A stretch of 64,000 bases of DNA, taken from contig NC_039359.1 in NCBI RefSeq assembly GCF_003573695.1, forward strand, positions 77,204,783-77,268,782. Reading direction: 5' to 3'. Of the stretch, positions 11,756 through 24,322 are shown piece after piece. This DNA comes from Papaver somniferum (taxonomy: Eukaryota > Streptophyta > Magnoliopsida > Ranunculales > Papaveraceae). How positions within the stretch are numbered: position 1 is the first letter of the stretch; every line of letters begins with the position of its first letter. The notes under the pieces were generated by a model that had not been told where the DNA came from, searched no databases, and saw only the letters and a list, made by a program, of their open reading frames with translations. Position numbers and translations under genes: made by a program.

Positions 11756-13172
11756 TTTAATTTTGGGATAATTGGAGTTTGGTACTCAGGTTTAGATCAA
11801 CACTAGGCTTTGGTCTAACATTTGTCCAACGTTAGGCTTTGGTACCTGGACCAGACGTTGACCCGCAATGACTAGGTTAAATCCTAACTTCTGTTTAATA
11901 ATTATTAGAAAATTAACATAAAATTTAATTATTAAACAGATTACTATAATACCCTTCAGTTTTCTTGATATTTATAAAAATATGAAAACTTCTGGTGGTA
12001 TACCTGAGCTGAAGTTACCGAATATGTCAATTCCAAACATTCATCACAAGCAGAATACAAAGAGTGCTCCTTACTAAGATCATTTTGAGATGAATTTTCA
12101 CGAAGCATTTTTGAAACTAACCCTTTCATCTCTTTACTTTTTCATCTTTACCTTCAAGAACTACTAGTAAAAGCTTAAGAAGGACCTCTTCGATGTTTCT
12201 TACCTCCTCTGGACCTGCAACAACTTCTACAGAAACCATTTTTAAAACTTACCCTTCTTTAGACCCCTCAATACGGAGCCGTGACAATATAGAAGAAACT
12301 TTCACCTCCTCATCTTCTTCCCATGGAACATCTTCTAAGTATTCCAAACATGATAAAACCCCAGCATCAAACTCACTTGATGTTGAAACCTACGCAACCC
12401 AGAACAACAAAACCAAACTAACATGAGTACATGCGATTTGATCAATCGTAAACATATTTTTCGACCAAACACTAATTTATAACAAATTCCAGGCTTCAAA
12501 TATAGTTCTAGCCGGGAATAAAACAATTTCATCTTTAGCACCAGCTCAACTTTCTTCCTTGTTCTTGCTCAAATTCCATTCCCAATACTAACCCATTTCT
12601 TGACAACCAGAGAAGTAAGAAGGGTAAGCATCCAATTTTTAGATATAGGATTCCCCTTCTTCTTCTTGAACAAAGCTAATAGGGAATCTGATTAATCTCA
12701 TAATTCTTAGCAACAAAAACCTGAATCAAACAAAACCTGAATTTCTGAATCAAACAAAACCCAAATTTACCAATTATATCAAACCCCAATTTCGCTATAT
12801 GGAAACCAAACTTCTAAATCAAATAAACTCCCAATTTCACTAGATGGAAACCCTAATTTCAAAATCAAATTAAACCCTAATTTTTCAAATCAAATCAACC
12901 CCAATATCGCTAAACCGAAACCCAAATTTCACTGAACCAAAACCCAAATTGTTGTTGTTTTGTTCGAACTGGTTGTGGTGGTGACGGTGAGTATGGCGAT
13001 TCTAAAGAAGAAAAGAATTGGAGAATGAAAGATCCGGATACATATTTTTTTCATGAATAAATTAACTAGTACAACCGTTGCCACAGTGGGAGGACCGACC
13101 GAAGAGGAATCTAAAAGATGGGGTTTGTCTACGACTACTTTCACATTTCGTTTCAGGAAAAATGATCCTTTC

Positions 13173-15629
13173 TGAAAAAGCGGGGGTCTAACAACACCAC
13201 CCAATATTTCGCTTAGCAATCTGTATGGAATAACTCCAATATCCTTTGCTAGAGAATCAACTGGACAGTTAGACTCAATCTAGCTTAAAGTATATCAAGG
13301 AGTTAATATCTCTCTCTTGTTTTGATTTACCGAGCTAATAGAAATCAGCGAGTCTTTAATCAAACACAAGGAATAACTTGGATGGTATCAAAGACCAATA
13401 TCCAAGGATCAATCAATGACAATCAACAACCAAAGGTTGGATTACTCTAATTGATGATCTAACGCACAACTTGTATTATTTCAATTATAATGATAAAACA
13501 ATATAATACGGAAGTTGAAATAACACAGACACCAGAAATTTTGTTAACGAGGAAACCGAAAATGCAGAAAAACCCCGGGACCTAGTCCAGATTGAACACA
13601 CACTGTATTAAGCCGCTACAAACACTAGCCTACTCCAAGCTAACTTCGGATTGGACTGTAGTTGAACCCAAATCAATCTCTAACTGATCCAAGGTACAGT
13701 TATGCTCCTACGCCTATGATCCCAGCAGGATACTACGCACTTGATTCCCTTAGCTGATCTCACCCACAACTAAGAGTTTCTACGACCGAAAACTGCAGGC
13801 TTTGACAATAAACAAATCTGTCTCACACAGAAAAGTCTACCAAAGGATCAATATGTCTCCCACAGATAAACCCTAAAGGTTTTGTTCCGTCTTTTGATAA
13901 TAATCAAGGTGAACAGGAACCAATTGATAATCCAGTCTTATATTCCCGAAGAACAGCCTAGAGTTATCAATCACCTCACAACAATCTTAATCGTATGGTA
14001 GCGAAACAAGATGTTGCGGAATCACAAACAATGAGACGAAGATGTTTGTGATTACCTTTTATATCTTGCCTATCGGAGATATCAATCTCAAGTCAATCAA
14101 TCTGATTGTACTCGTATGATAGAAGATGCAAGATCAGATCACACAACTACGATAAAAGTAGTATGGGTCTGGCTTCACAATCCCAATGAAGCCTTTAAGT
14201 CGTTAACCTGGTTTTAGAAGAAGAAAACCAAATGTTAAAAGTAGAATCAACTCTAGCACGCAAACTAGTATCACACGTAAGGTGTGGGAATTATTTTTGG
14301 ATAATACTAGATGTCTCCTTTATATAGTTTTTCAAATCAGGGTTTGCAATCAATATTATCTTAGTAGCAAAGCATTCAATATTAACTGTTAGATAAAAAC
14401 CTGATTTAGATTCAAGATAATATTTCTCAACCGTTAGATCGAAAACTTAGCTTGTTACACACACTTGACAATGCACGCTTCTAGGTTTGTTAACCGTACC
14501 CAAACTTATGCATTTGTTTGTTCAACAATAGTTAACCAAAAGGTTAGCCATATGAGCATTTCATATCAACCATGTTTTTCTTCGCCATAACTAGTTCAAA
14601 TGACTTCAAATGAACTAGTTAGAGAGTTGTTCAATTCCAAGAAAATATTATGTACTACACAACACACAATTGAAGTAAAGATGATTTGATTCACTAGAAT
14701 CGGTTCATGAACTTTTATAGCCACGGTTTGCAAACTGCATTCCTTGGTATTTTTAAGTTTAAGTTCAGAAATCATCTTCAGATATATGACCTTCTCAAGT
14801 TCGCAGACTAGGTTCGCGGGCAGAGTTTACAAACTCCAGCAGAAATTCTCGGGTATGAGAACTTCGTTGGTTCGCGGATTGGGTTCACGGACTTAGCTTC
14901 ACGCAAGTAGTTTGTCAACTCTAGCAGAAATTCTTGGGTTTGAGAACTTCGGCAGTTCGCGGACTGAATTCGCGGACTTGGCTTACGCCATTCTTCCAGT
15001 TCTCTTGATCAACAAAGTTCGCAAACTTTGGTTCAAGGAATAGAACTTAAATATAAATGTGCTTCCACAACAATGCTTATGTCCACCATTGGTTATGTAA
15101 TCTAAACTCTCATTTCAATTATTGAAACATTCTTAGAGGACGTTAAATAGTTGTTACATCATTTCTCGTCAAAGCAATTTTCAAGATGATTGAAACATAT
15201 CATGACTTTCGTCACATGGTAAAGATAAAATTGATCTAAGCGAAAATCTTACCAACATATATTACGAGATATAGATACGCGAGGTATACTCGGCTCGAAA
15301 TACCAAATGTGTATAATTCAAGTCTATATATATAGCAAACGACTTCTTGTCTCAAAGAGTAGGAGATAGAGTAGATAGACTTTTGAGTAATAGATAAGTT
15401 CAAGTCTTCACATACCTTTTTGTCGAGAAGTGCCACCGGTTCCTTGAGTAGTTCTTCTACTTGTATGATGAATCGTCATGAAGTCCTTGAGCTCAACTAC
15501 ACTTTCTATCCTAGTCCGAGACTTAGCTATGATAGACTAGAAATCAAGACTTATAGTTTTGATCACTAACATTGACAAACATGCTTGAGATAGCAACGCA
15601 TGCGAGTTCGACCGAGCAATGCTCTAACA
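13173..15629 (-). mobile_element. Solo LTR with perfect 5-bp TSD
   Basis: The 2457-bp segment begins TGAAAAAGCGGGGGTC and ends CAATGCTCTAACA on the plus strand, flanked by CTTTC on both sides (13168-13172, 15630-15634). It matches the LTR at 5994-9221 and lacks any internal region, so it is a solo LTR from intra-element recombination. It has landed within the GTATCACTTTTC-type repeat array of the Mutator-like element. Orientation (minus) is taken from the PBS beside the related LTR. Confidence 0.88.
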
Positions 15630-15634
15630 CTTTC

Positions 15635-15930
15635 TCCCCGTTTCGAAAAAAGTGATACTTTCATCCTGTTTCAGAAAAAGTGATACTTTCGCCTCATCTC
15701 GAAAAAGTGATACTCCTGGAACAGAGCGAAAGCATCACTTTTCCCAAAACGGAGCGAAAGTATCACTTTTCCCTAAACGGGGCGAAAGTATCACTTTTCT
15801 CGAAACGGGGCGAAAGTATCACTTTTCCCGAAACGGAACGAAAGTATCACTTTTCCCGAAACGGGGAGAAAGGATCACTTTTCCTGAAACAGAATGTGAA
15901 AGTATTACTTTTTTCTGAAACGAAAAATTA
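15635..15930. repeat. Tandem array that switches orientation (inverted array)
   Basis: About 28-bp units containing GAAAAAGTGATACTTTC (three copies, 15643-15715) are followed by units in the opposite orientation containing GAAAGTATCACTTTTC (about seven copies, 15727-15910). A further unit occurs at about 16030-16048. The two halves can fold back on each other. A fragment of the same array (13128-13167) lies on the other side of the solo LTR, so the array was split by that insertion. From about 15925 to 16200 a roughly 150-bp segment with AATATGGTTGCAT / AATATGGCTACAT is also repeated twice. Confidence 0.85.
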
Positions 15931-16897
15931 GTCGATCTATAAACCAAAATATGGTTGCATGATGTGTTATGCATCCTTTCTGGTGGTTTGGATAATGAAT
16001 ATGCATTCAATTTTCGGTACTGTGCCTAAAATGAAAGTATCACTTTTCTTGAAACAGAGGGAGTACATTGTTTTAGTTGCAACGGAAAATTAGTTGATGC
16101 ATAAACAAAAATATGGCTACATAAATTATTGCGTATCCTTTACGGTGGTTTACATAGTGAATATACATTTAATTTTCTAAAATTGTGCCAAAAATGATAA
16201 ATACCTCCGAAGTTTTCATAAAAAACTCAAATTTGATATTGTTGTTTGTACTCATTGCATAGCTTTTTTTGTTTCCTTTCTAACGAGATAAAATTTGTAA
16301 AATTTCAAGGAACGGATTTTTATATATGTTATATTAAAGTTTGCTTTCCAATTATACCCCTAAAAAATATGATACATAAGGAGGACTAAAAGGGAGGGAT
16401 AATTGTGTCAAGTGAAAAAGACCAACCATGGACACCAAATCCAATCTTTTTGTGTCAATTGATGATTTAGGATTTACAAAAAAGTGTCCATGTAAATGTC
16501 CTCCCTCACTTCGCTCGGTCGGCCCAATTATGGGAAGAAAGAGACAGAGAAGGATGAGACTTTGGTTGTGATGGTGGTTGCATGTCTGATGCGGGAAACA
16601 GATACAGAGAAAGTGATGGTGGTGGTCGTGGTGTGAAGAGGATTCGAAGAATAAATTATGAAGTAAAACTCAGATAGAAGGTTATAGCAGTAACTTTGTC
16701 TTTTAATTTCATTTTATTTTAATTATGTATATTATTTTATTTTTTAAATAATTAATAAACATTATTTAACATCTGACCTAGTCAATTGTAGTCAACGTCC
16801 AGTCCAGGTACCAAGCCCTAACGTTGGACAAATGTTAGACCAAATCCTAGTGTTGATCAAAACCTGAGTACCAAACACCAATTATCCCTTTAATTTT

Positions 16898-18209
16898 ATC
16901 TTTAGAACACTGAGGACAATATGTTAGATTTAAGTTTGGGGGTAAGGAAAAACTTCTAGTGTCACATAGTGTTCAATTAACTAAGTTTACATATTGTTTC
17001 TCACTGAAAAGATGGAAATTCGAATTGCTTGGGATAACATTCTAGTGAGACATTAGAGAAAAAGACATTATTGAGAAATCATATACACTCAGGAGAGAGA
17101 ATTTACCTTTTAGAGGGTAATCTTGATGGACCAAACCATCCATGATGGAAAGACAATTAGGCCAGAAGGAAATGCCAGAAAGATAAAGAAACCTCACAAT
17201 GTAGTCTTAATTACTGGATTACGACTCTCTCTTATTAGAAACTTATCATCATCAACAAGCGGAGCGACATCAAAATCTATGAAGAAAGTTGAAGGCGTTT
17301 AAGGTTAATAAGCAGTTATAAGAGCAAAGAAAATCAAACGATGTAAGTTGTTGAAGTTCATGATACCAAGACATTACTAGTTGCGAAGATACAAGTGCTA
17401 AAGTCCTTATCTCATGGACATGTAAATATTAGTCTTGTTATTATTGTGTTTCTCAAAAAAAAAATGAAATAAAAAAAAAAATGAAGAAGAAGTTTAAGTT
17501 TTGTAGTTACCTTTTTGTTCAATAAGGCCATGGGGAAGTAGAAATCTATGAAGAAGTTTCAAGCAAGAAAATCAAGGAGAAGAGTTAATTCTCAAGGTTC
17601 TAGAATTTATCATCAACAATTGAAGCCGAAGAAGACGTTGTTTCTACTGAGCACTATGAGAGAGTCTAAGAGAGATACATATTGGTTGCTTTGTTAGTCC
17701 TCTTTCCATCTGGCACAAGATCTTTCTAACATTGGTTCAACTCATCACACGTAATTTTTCCAGTTGTGTAGAAGATGTCACTCTCATCTTTATCTCTCTC
17801 ATAATCTTATCCAGCTGTAAAGCAGATGCATCTCATGATGTTTATATAGCTGTGTAGAGAATATATATTTATATAGCGGTATAACGGATGTGTCTCCCCT
17901 TTTGTTTATTCATTTATAGAGCGGATACCTTTAATTTCTCTAGCATTCTAGTTACTTGGAGATAGGTTGAGAATATGTATGTCCTCATAGCTCCTTGGAT
18001 ACTAGTGAGCAATTAGAAGTCAAGGTTTTGTGAGTACACCTCTTGTAAACCCTCCCGAGACTATAACTCAGCCACTAGGGCCACCTAGGGGTTCAAAGGC
18101 TTGTTGCATATGCTAAGTGCAACCTCGATGCCTGCGACAATGAGTTATATTTTTTATTTTCTAGATTAGATTTACTCGGGGACTAGAAAATAATAAGTTT
18201 GGGGGTATT
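16898..18209 (+). mobile_element. Gypsy internal region, 3' part, ending in the polypurine tract
   Basis: This continues the element interrupted by the Mutator-like insertion. It starts with ACTGAGGACAATATG and AAGTTTGGGGGTAAGG (about 16927) and ends with AAGTTTGGGGGTATT (18196-18209) directly before the LTR, acting as the polypurine tract for plus-strand priming. No open frame of note and no enzyme motif is present. Confidence 0.6.
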
Positions 18210-19878
18210 TGATAGACACATTTTTGTTTCTAAGTTGTCCTCAACTTTCTGTATTGTTGGTACTCGATTTCGTACTTATTATGGTGTTTTATGTGTTTGT
18301 AGGTATTTTTAAGAAATAAACTTTGTTGGAAAATTCAGCTCAAAAAGTTGATTTTGGTTCCCAGAGGACGCGTGTTATTCGGACTCTCATTTTTGGATAA
18401 GGGGCACCCCAATTGATAAGTGGCACCCACCTGCTATTCGCACCCCAACAAGTTGGTTAAGACGCATCTTTTTCTTTCTCACAGAAGAACAATTTTGGCA
18501 GGAAAACTATTTGGTTTCTACGTAACTTCTGTTTAATTTTTACACGAGTTTAAGTTGGAGTTTTTCACGGGATTTATTTGGGATACACATGTTTCGCTAA
18601 AATAGGGAAGGTATGTGTCTCAGTTTCGAAGAAAAAGGAAATCTACATGCAAACACGAGATAAACACGGAAACAAAGTTTATAGAGTTTCGTGAGATTTC
18701 GAGAGAATATTTGGAGATTTTCAAGGGATTGTTGGCTGCAATTTTGTTGCTAACTAATTCATAGGTGGAGTGGTAAGTTTTGGAAGGAAATAAACAATCA
18801 AATATGCTTATATTCGGTTGTTTCGATAAAACAGGAAGGTATTGTACGAAGAAATATTCTCGGCATTGTTAGATAATTCTGGCAACTGGTGTGTGGATTC
18901 AGCGAGTTGTACTCAACCTGTGAAAAGAATTAAACGTGTTTGGAGAAGAATATCGTGGGCAGAGCTGCAAAAGATGCATGTTGAGAAAGAATAAGAAAAT
19001 AATCAACGTAAATGGCAGGGGAGTAAATGAAAATTACTCCGAAGTTAATGGCGAGAATTAATGATGTTGTTGGGTATAAATAGGATGCTTGAGAAGGATC
19101 ATCGATATTTTGGAGAGAAAAGTTGCGCTGCAGAGGTTGGTTTGATTATCAGCAGAGAGGAGAAAAAAAAACAGCTGACAGTCAAAGACAGTAGTTTATT
19201 GACTGTCATCTTTTGTTCTCTTTATAACAGTTCTCTCAGTGGCAGTGGAACAGTAACAGAGGCACTTTTGTTTTATCATTAATGTAACAGTGGATTTGCA
19301 ACAATTTTCTAGCGTTGCAAATTGCTGATTTTCACCATTTTCTCTCATTTTCATCATTTGTAAACACTTTGAGCAATGAAATTAAAATTTGAGCATGTTT
19401 CCAACATGATGAGAGTCTAAAATTCTCGGTGACCAAGGAAACAGAGGAAATTATTCACTCATGCTTGGTTGGTAACTTATTTTTGCAATTTCTTTAATTA
19501 TTTATTTTATTTAATTCACTAGGATCAACATAAAGATAAAAATGATTTTCTTAATTAGTTGTGAATCAATTTGATGTATTATGCTTAGAATTAGTTATTT
19601 GATAATTCATGCATATGGATTATAATTCAATATTTGGACACCTTATAGATTAATAGTGAATTAATGAGAAAAGTGCTTAATAATAATTTTTGAAATATTA
19701 TTGTAAATCAATCAACTAGAAGTAATAGTGGAATCCGGAGCCTTCGTATATTTTTAAATCTTCACATCACTTTTTATTTTGAATTTGTTATATTTATTTA
19801 TAAAAACTAAGTCTAAAAAATCTGCTTTCACAAATTTTGAACGAACCATATTATTTACCACTGTACAAAATATTATCA
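18210..19878 (+). mobile_element. Gypsy 3' LTR
   Basis: The 1669-bp segment starts TGATAGACAC just after the polypurine tract and ends AAAATATTATCA; TGATA/TATCA form the short inverted termini. It has a TATA box at 19075-19082 and, downstream, a region with TTGTAAACACTTTGAGC typical of the R/U5 part. The right flank (GATGC...) is the 246-bp tandem repeat DNA. The 5' LTR is not in the window, so a target duplication cannot be tested. Confidence 0.65.
19075..19082 (+). promoter_or_regulatory. TATA box of the Gypsy LTR
   Basis: TATAAATA in the context TGGGTATAAATAGGATG is a near-perfect plant TATA box, roughly in the middle of the LTR as expected for the U3 promoter. Confidence 0.5.
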
Positions 19879-19883
19879 GATGC

Positions 19884-19944
19884 TCGAGATGTGATACTGG
19901 TCAATAGAACTAGGCAAAACAACTAAGCGCGTGATACCGATAGG
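19884..19944 (+). repeat. ~246-bp tandem repeat unit, part left of the hAT insertion
   Basis: GATACTGGTCAATAGAACT through the first CCGATAGG matches 27811-27864. The unit is split by the hAT element and resumes at 24323. Confidence 0.8.
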
Positions 19945-22900
19945 TAGGGCTGCACATGGTTCGGTTTTCATCGGTTTTTGGAAAAAATTAAACCGAAACC
20001 GAACTACTCGGTTTCCAATAATGAAAACCAATGAAACCATTTGGGTAGTTCGGTTTTTCTCGGTTCGGTTCCAACTCGGTTTTGTATAAAACCATTCGGT
20101 TTTTGGTTAACCACTGAAATTTTTTATATCTGTCAGTCTCACAAAAATGACGGGCAAATTTTTCTGAACCTGTCACTCAAGTTTCAAATACATCAAATGT
20201 TCCAACTTCCAATACATATTGATAGAAACATTAAATTTTAAAGAGTCTAGTTTCTCCTTAATAACAAAAACAAAAAAACATCAAAAAATCATAATCATAA
20301 GTTCATACTGACCACTCTTTAGATGGAAATCAACATAGAGATCTCATTCCTAAAAGGGTCGACAGGAAATAGTTTGTTACAGTGAATACACTTTGCATGT
20401 GTAGAAATTGGGTATTCCACAGGAGGTTGTAATGGTAACCTGCACATACACAAACTCGAGTTAAATATGAATTTCTCAATCATGATCAGTGCAATGGTAC
20501 ATAATGTAACTAAGAACATCAAGATTAGCAACCGCTATGGTAGAGAAGCACTAAACAATAAGCATTCGTTTAGCTGGAATTGAGGATGATCCTTTTACTG
20601 GAATATGCATTTCTAATTTTAATGTTGCATTATCACCTCAACCAATGAAACTACAATGGAATTGTACTGATATGAAGAAGTTACAAGTAAAGTAAGCCCT
20701 GAACATTCATAACAGTTGACTAAGATGATCTACCTTCAAAGGCAATGGCATGAGTTTAAGCTATTTTGGCGTAAAGGAGAGTACTCACATTATTGACAGT
20801 TCATTGTTTCACTTGGCTATTCATATGCTTAAACAAATCTAAGTTTTATTCTAAAAAAATATCAACTGCTAAAACTACAAGAGAAACTTACCGCTAACCC
20901 GTTAAATCATTTATAATCAACTTCACGATAACAAAGTTGAATCTTCTTCTTCTTCATCATCATCTATGTCAATGCGGATGAACTTAGAAGTTGCAAGAGA
21001 ACCTAAAAATTCTGCAAGAAATTACATCAATAAGTGACAAACAGTGAGTACAGAAAATAACAAATCAGAATTTTACAAAAGTGAGTAGAGAAAATACCTG
21101 AAACATCTTCAGCATCATCAGTTCCTAAGGTGTTTGGATCAAGATCAACCGGTGTCCGTAACCAGCTTTGCGTGCAAATCAACGCCTCAACAGTCTTAGG
21201 CAGCAGTGAACTTCGATATGAATCAATAACTCGCCTTCCAGTACTAAAGGCAGATTCTGAGGCAACAGAAGAGACTGGTATGGCTAGTATATCTCTCGCC
21301 ATGTGATAATACAGGATACCTTGTACTATTAGTCCTCCACCAACCTAAAATTTCAAACTGAACACCGCTAGGGCTAATTCTTGGTTCACGTTTCTCCTCT
21401 AAATATAACTCCAACTCAGTTTTCCCCTCAACATTGTCATCCTCCTCATCTTCTCTTGCTCTCTCTGCTATTAGACTAGCATACGCAGAATCTTCATCAT
21501 CAGTAACCCCAGAAGATTGAGTAACATTATTACAATCACCTGTGGCACTAGACATGTTTTCATCATTTGCATAGAGACACTTGTACTCTTCGAAAAGTTC
21601 TTGAAAATCAGTTTTCACATAAGTCGATAAGTGTTTACGTAATGACGGACCCGTGATATCTAAAGTATCAAGAATAAAATTTAAACCTTTCATCTTCTCA
21701 CGTGGATCAAGCAAAACAGCAATGAACATGAGAGTGTTCATTTTCTCATATTCTCCCCAATACTTATTAAACTTGTCTAGCATTTTAGTGCCCATACCAG
21801 AGAGAAATGGATCTGAACTTTTTACCCATGTGTTCATTGTTCTATGAATGACACTTACGTTAAACAAGAACTCATGTGAAGTAACACGAGTACAGTAAGA
21901 AAACTTGACAGTCAAATCATAGAATACCTTTAAAAATTTTCCAAATGATCTTGCATTGGCCCAATCTTCCATATATGGAGCATGTATAGGAGGCGGAGGA
22001 GGGGCCTTCTTCTTGCCTTTGTTATGAGCAATAGTAGAAGCTTCTTCCATGTCAACATCATTACTAGCACCGGTAGAAGTAGAAAATACAGGAGGGATGG
22101 ATCTTTCGTTGAAACAAAACTTCTTTTTGAAAGCCTTATCTTCCCGTGCTAGCCTTTCAAAAGCTTTCTGATATCTACAAGCAGCTTCCAACATCATGTA
22201 AGTGGAATTCCATCTTGTATCCACATCTAAAACTAAACCTTTTCTGCAATCTATCTTTTCTTGTTTAGCACAATCCATAAACTTACTCAACCTAGCAGGA
22301 GAACTCATCACATGCTTCACCACTGCCCTTACTCTCTTAATAGCCATGTGATACTCTCCCAAGCCAGCATTCACAACAAGTGCAAGCACATGAGCAGCAC
22401 ATAACTTGCATAAACTTAGTATTCAGTACACCATTTGAACTAATCACTTGCTCCTTTAAATGACCATCCTCCCTTAGATAATCAATAGCTAAATCATTAG
22501 CACTAACATTGTCAAGCGTAATAGTAAAAACCCCAGGAAGTTCCCAATCTAACAAACATTCCTCTAACATCTTCCCAATTACCTCACCTGAATGACCTAA
22601 AATTTGGAAAAAGTTGATTACCAGTTTGTGCAGCTTCCAATCTTTATCAATAAAATGCGCAGTTACAACCATGTAGCTTTTATTTTGGGCATTTGAGGTC
22701 CATGTGTCAGTGGTGAGACAAACTCTCACATTGTTTTCCTTGAAGTAGTTCTTCATCTTCTCCTTTTCAGCTTCGTACAAATTTAACACACCCCGCGAAA
22801 TGGTCATACGAGAAGGGATCTTGAATCTGGATTCAAGTACCCTACAAAGTTCCTTGAACCCTTCTCCTTCAACCACTCTAAACGGCTGCTCATCTAAAAT

Positions 22901-24322
22901 CACAAATAAAATCACTGCCTTTGTACATGCATCTTGATTAAAAGTTGCCGCAACCAATTTTCCTTCTCCTCCTAGCCTAGCCGGTTGAAAATCAAGCGTT
23001 TGCTGTCCTTTTTCCTCCTTGGGCTTCTTTTTACATATCTTCAAATGATTATTCATACCACCTGTCCCATACTTGGTACCCTGAGCTGCAATCTTTGTCT
23101 TACAGTGGCGACATTTTGCATATTTCGAAGGCTTGGGGTCCATATCAAAGTGGGTCCCAACATCAGAACGTTTCTTTCCCTTTGGTTCTGTCACTTGACT
23201 CACTTCTGTCATCTTCAGTTGCATCTTCAGGGGTTTTACGCTTATTGCTATGTGTTTCTGTCACTTTTATGACAGCTTCAGTTGCATCTCCATCTGCACT
23301 AGCATCTCCAGCAACACTAGCATCTTTAGCAGCACTTGCACCTCCAGCTGAATTTGCACCTCCATCTGAACTGCTTGCATTAGGTGGAGGTCGAGGTGGC
23401 CGCTTATTAGAAGAAACAGAGGAAGTAGGTGTTGAACTGGATCCTCCTCGCATTGTCAAAAGGCAAGTCTGCAATGTGATAACCATACATTTAATTTAAA
23501 CCATACATTTAAGCAAAACCCACTGTGTAAATCAACCTAAATGACCAATTTTACATTTGAAATCCCCAATTTTTTTCAATTTTACAAACCCTAATATCAT
23601 AATTAAAATCATAAACATGACAACAATCACATAAATATGAACATGACAACAATCACAACCAAACTACTTGCAGAGATCCCTGTAAATCAAGAATAAAGGT
23701 ACAAAAATCAAACAAAACGAAAAATTAAAAAAAAAATTAATCAGTAATTTCAATAGCAGATTCAAAACCCCCAAATCTCCATTTCTAGTAAAAAAAATTT
23801 AAAGGAATCTGAAATAAAACCCAGATCTACAAAGTTTCAAAAAGAAATCAAACCTGAAAGATACCAGAAGTAGGAGTAATCAAAGAGAAGTTGGATTGAA
23901 CAGCACCAGAAGAATCACGAGAAAGAGCTTCCTGAACCAATTTCCTCTACAAATCATAAGCACAGCTGCCTAAAATCAGTCGAGTCGAGTGAAGTTGGAA
24001 GTGGAACTGTCTGTGGGAAAGCTTTCTGATAATATCTATGAAAGAAGAGAAGACTGAAGAGTGATGTAAGTTATTACTTATTAGGGTTAAATATCCCCAT
24101 CCACGGCCTAAAATCATTTAATCCTACGGTCACTATTAATCGGTTAACCAATTGGTTATTCGTTCGGTTTTATTTCAAAACCTAAACCGAAACCGATACT
24201 GTCGGTTATCTGAAACTAACAACCATTAATGAACCATAGGAATATGGTTATGGTTCGGTTCGGTTAAAAAAATTCGGTTTCGGTTTCAGTTTTCGGTTAT
24301 GGTTCGGTTTTGTGCAGCCCTA
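19945..24322. mobile_element. hAT transposon, 8-bp TSD
   Basis: The element starts TAGGGCTGCACATGG and ends TTTTGTGCAGCCCTA, giving 12-bp terminal inverted repeats, and is flanked on both sides by CCGATAGG (19937-19944, 24323-24330). An 8-bp duplication and TAGGG...CCCTA ends are hAT hallmarks. Subterminal regions on both sides carry many GGTTCGGTT/AACCGAACC motifs. It encodes one hAT transposase gene on the minus strand. The element-free site is preserved in the paralogous repeat at about 27857-27875, which confirms both boundaries. Confidence 0.95.
20923..23453 (-). pseudogene. hAT transposase (BED finger, RNase H-like core, hATC), frameshifted
   Basis: Starting at ATG 23453 (MRGGSSSTPT), an S/A/D-rich N-terminus leads into a BED zinc finger (C.HC...GMNNHLKIC, about 23025-23110) and an RNase H-like core with TTDTWTS (about 22711) and TLDNVSAND (about 22510). 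It continues with VLDVDTRWNSTYMMLEAA, the WANARSFGKFLKVFYDLT segment, and a C-terminal hATC dimerisation domain ([19 protein letters not shown]). A GT-AG intron (21012-21097) joins a short acidic last exon ending at 20923-20925. The reading frame changes three times: near 23190-23224, near 22395 and near 21303. With total length about 830 codons it is otherwise full-size, so the inactivation looks recent. Confidence 0.9.

Larger units (their letters stand above)
11765..16888. mobile_element. Mutator-like element (non-autonomous), 9-bp TSD
   Basis: Long terminal inverted repeats of at least 110 bp start GGGATAATTGG at 11765 and end CCAATTATCCC at 16888; the two arms share GTTTGGTACTCAGG, GGTCTAACATTTGTCCAACG and TTGGTACCTGGAC. 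Both ends are flanked by the same 9-bp duplication TTTAATTTT (11756-11764 and 16889-16897). Long TIRs plus a 9-bp duplication are the signature of Mutator-like elements. I see no MURA-type transposase. Inside are degenerate AACCCTAATTTC-like repeats (12700-12960), a solo LTR and a tandem inverted array. Without the solo LTR and its duplicated target the element is about 2.66 kb. It is inserted in the Gypsy internal region. Confidence 0.85.

Noticed and set aside
12193..12426. 77-codon serine/threonine-rich frame in the Mutator-like element
   Set aside because: No transposase motif, no homologue that I recognise, low complexity.
12700..12960. Telomere-like AACCCTAA phrases
   Set aside because: The phrases are irregular (AAACCCTAATTTC, AACCCAAATTTC) and not the exact plant telomere heptamer in tandem.
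15652..15931. Overlapping repetitive open frames (ESITFPETERKYHFS type)
   Set aside because: Translation of the 28-bp tandem array, open because of the repeat, not because of selection.
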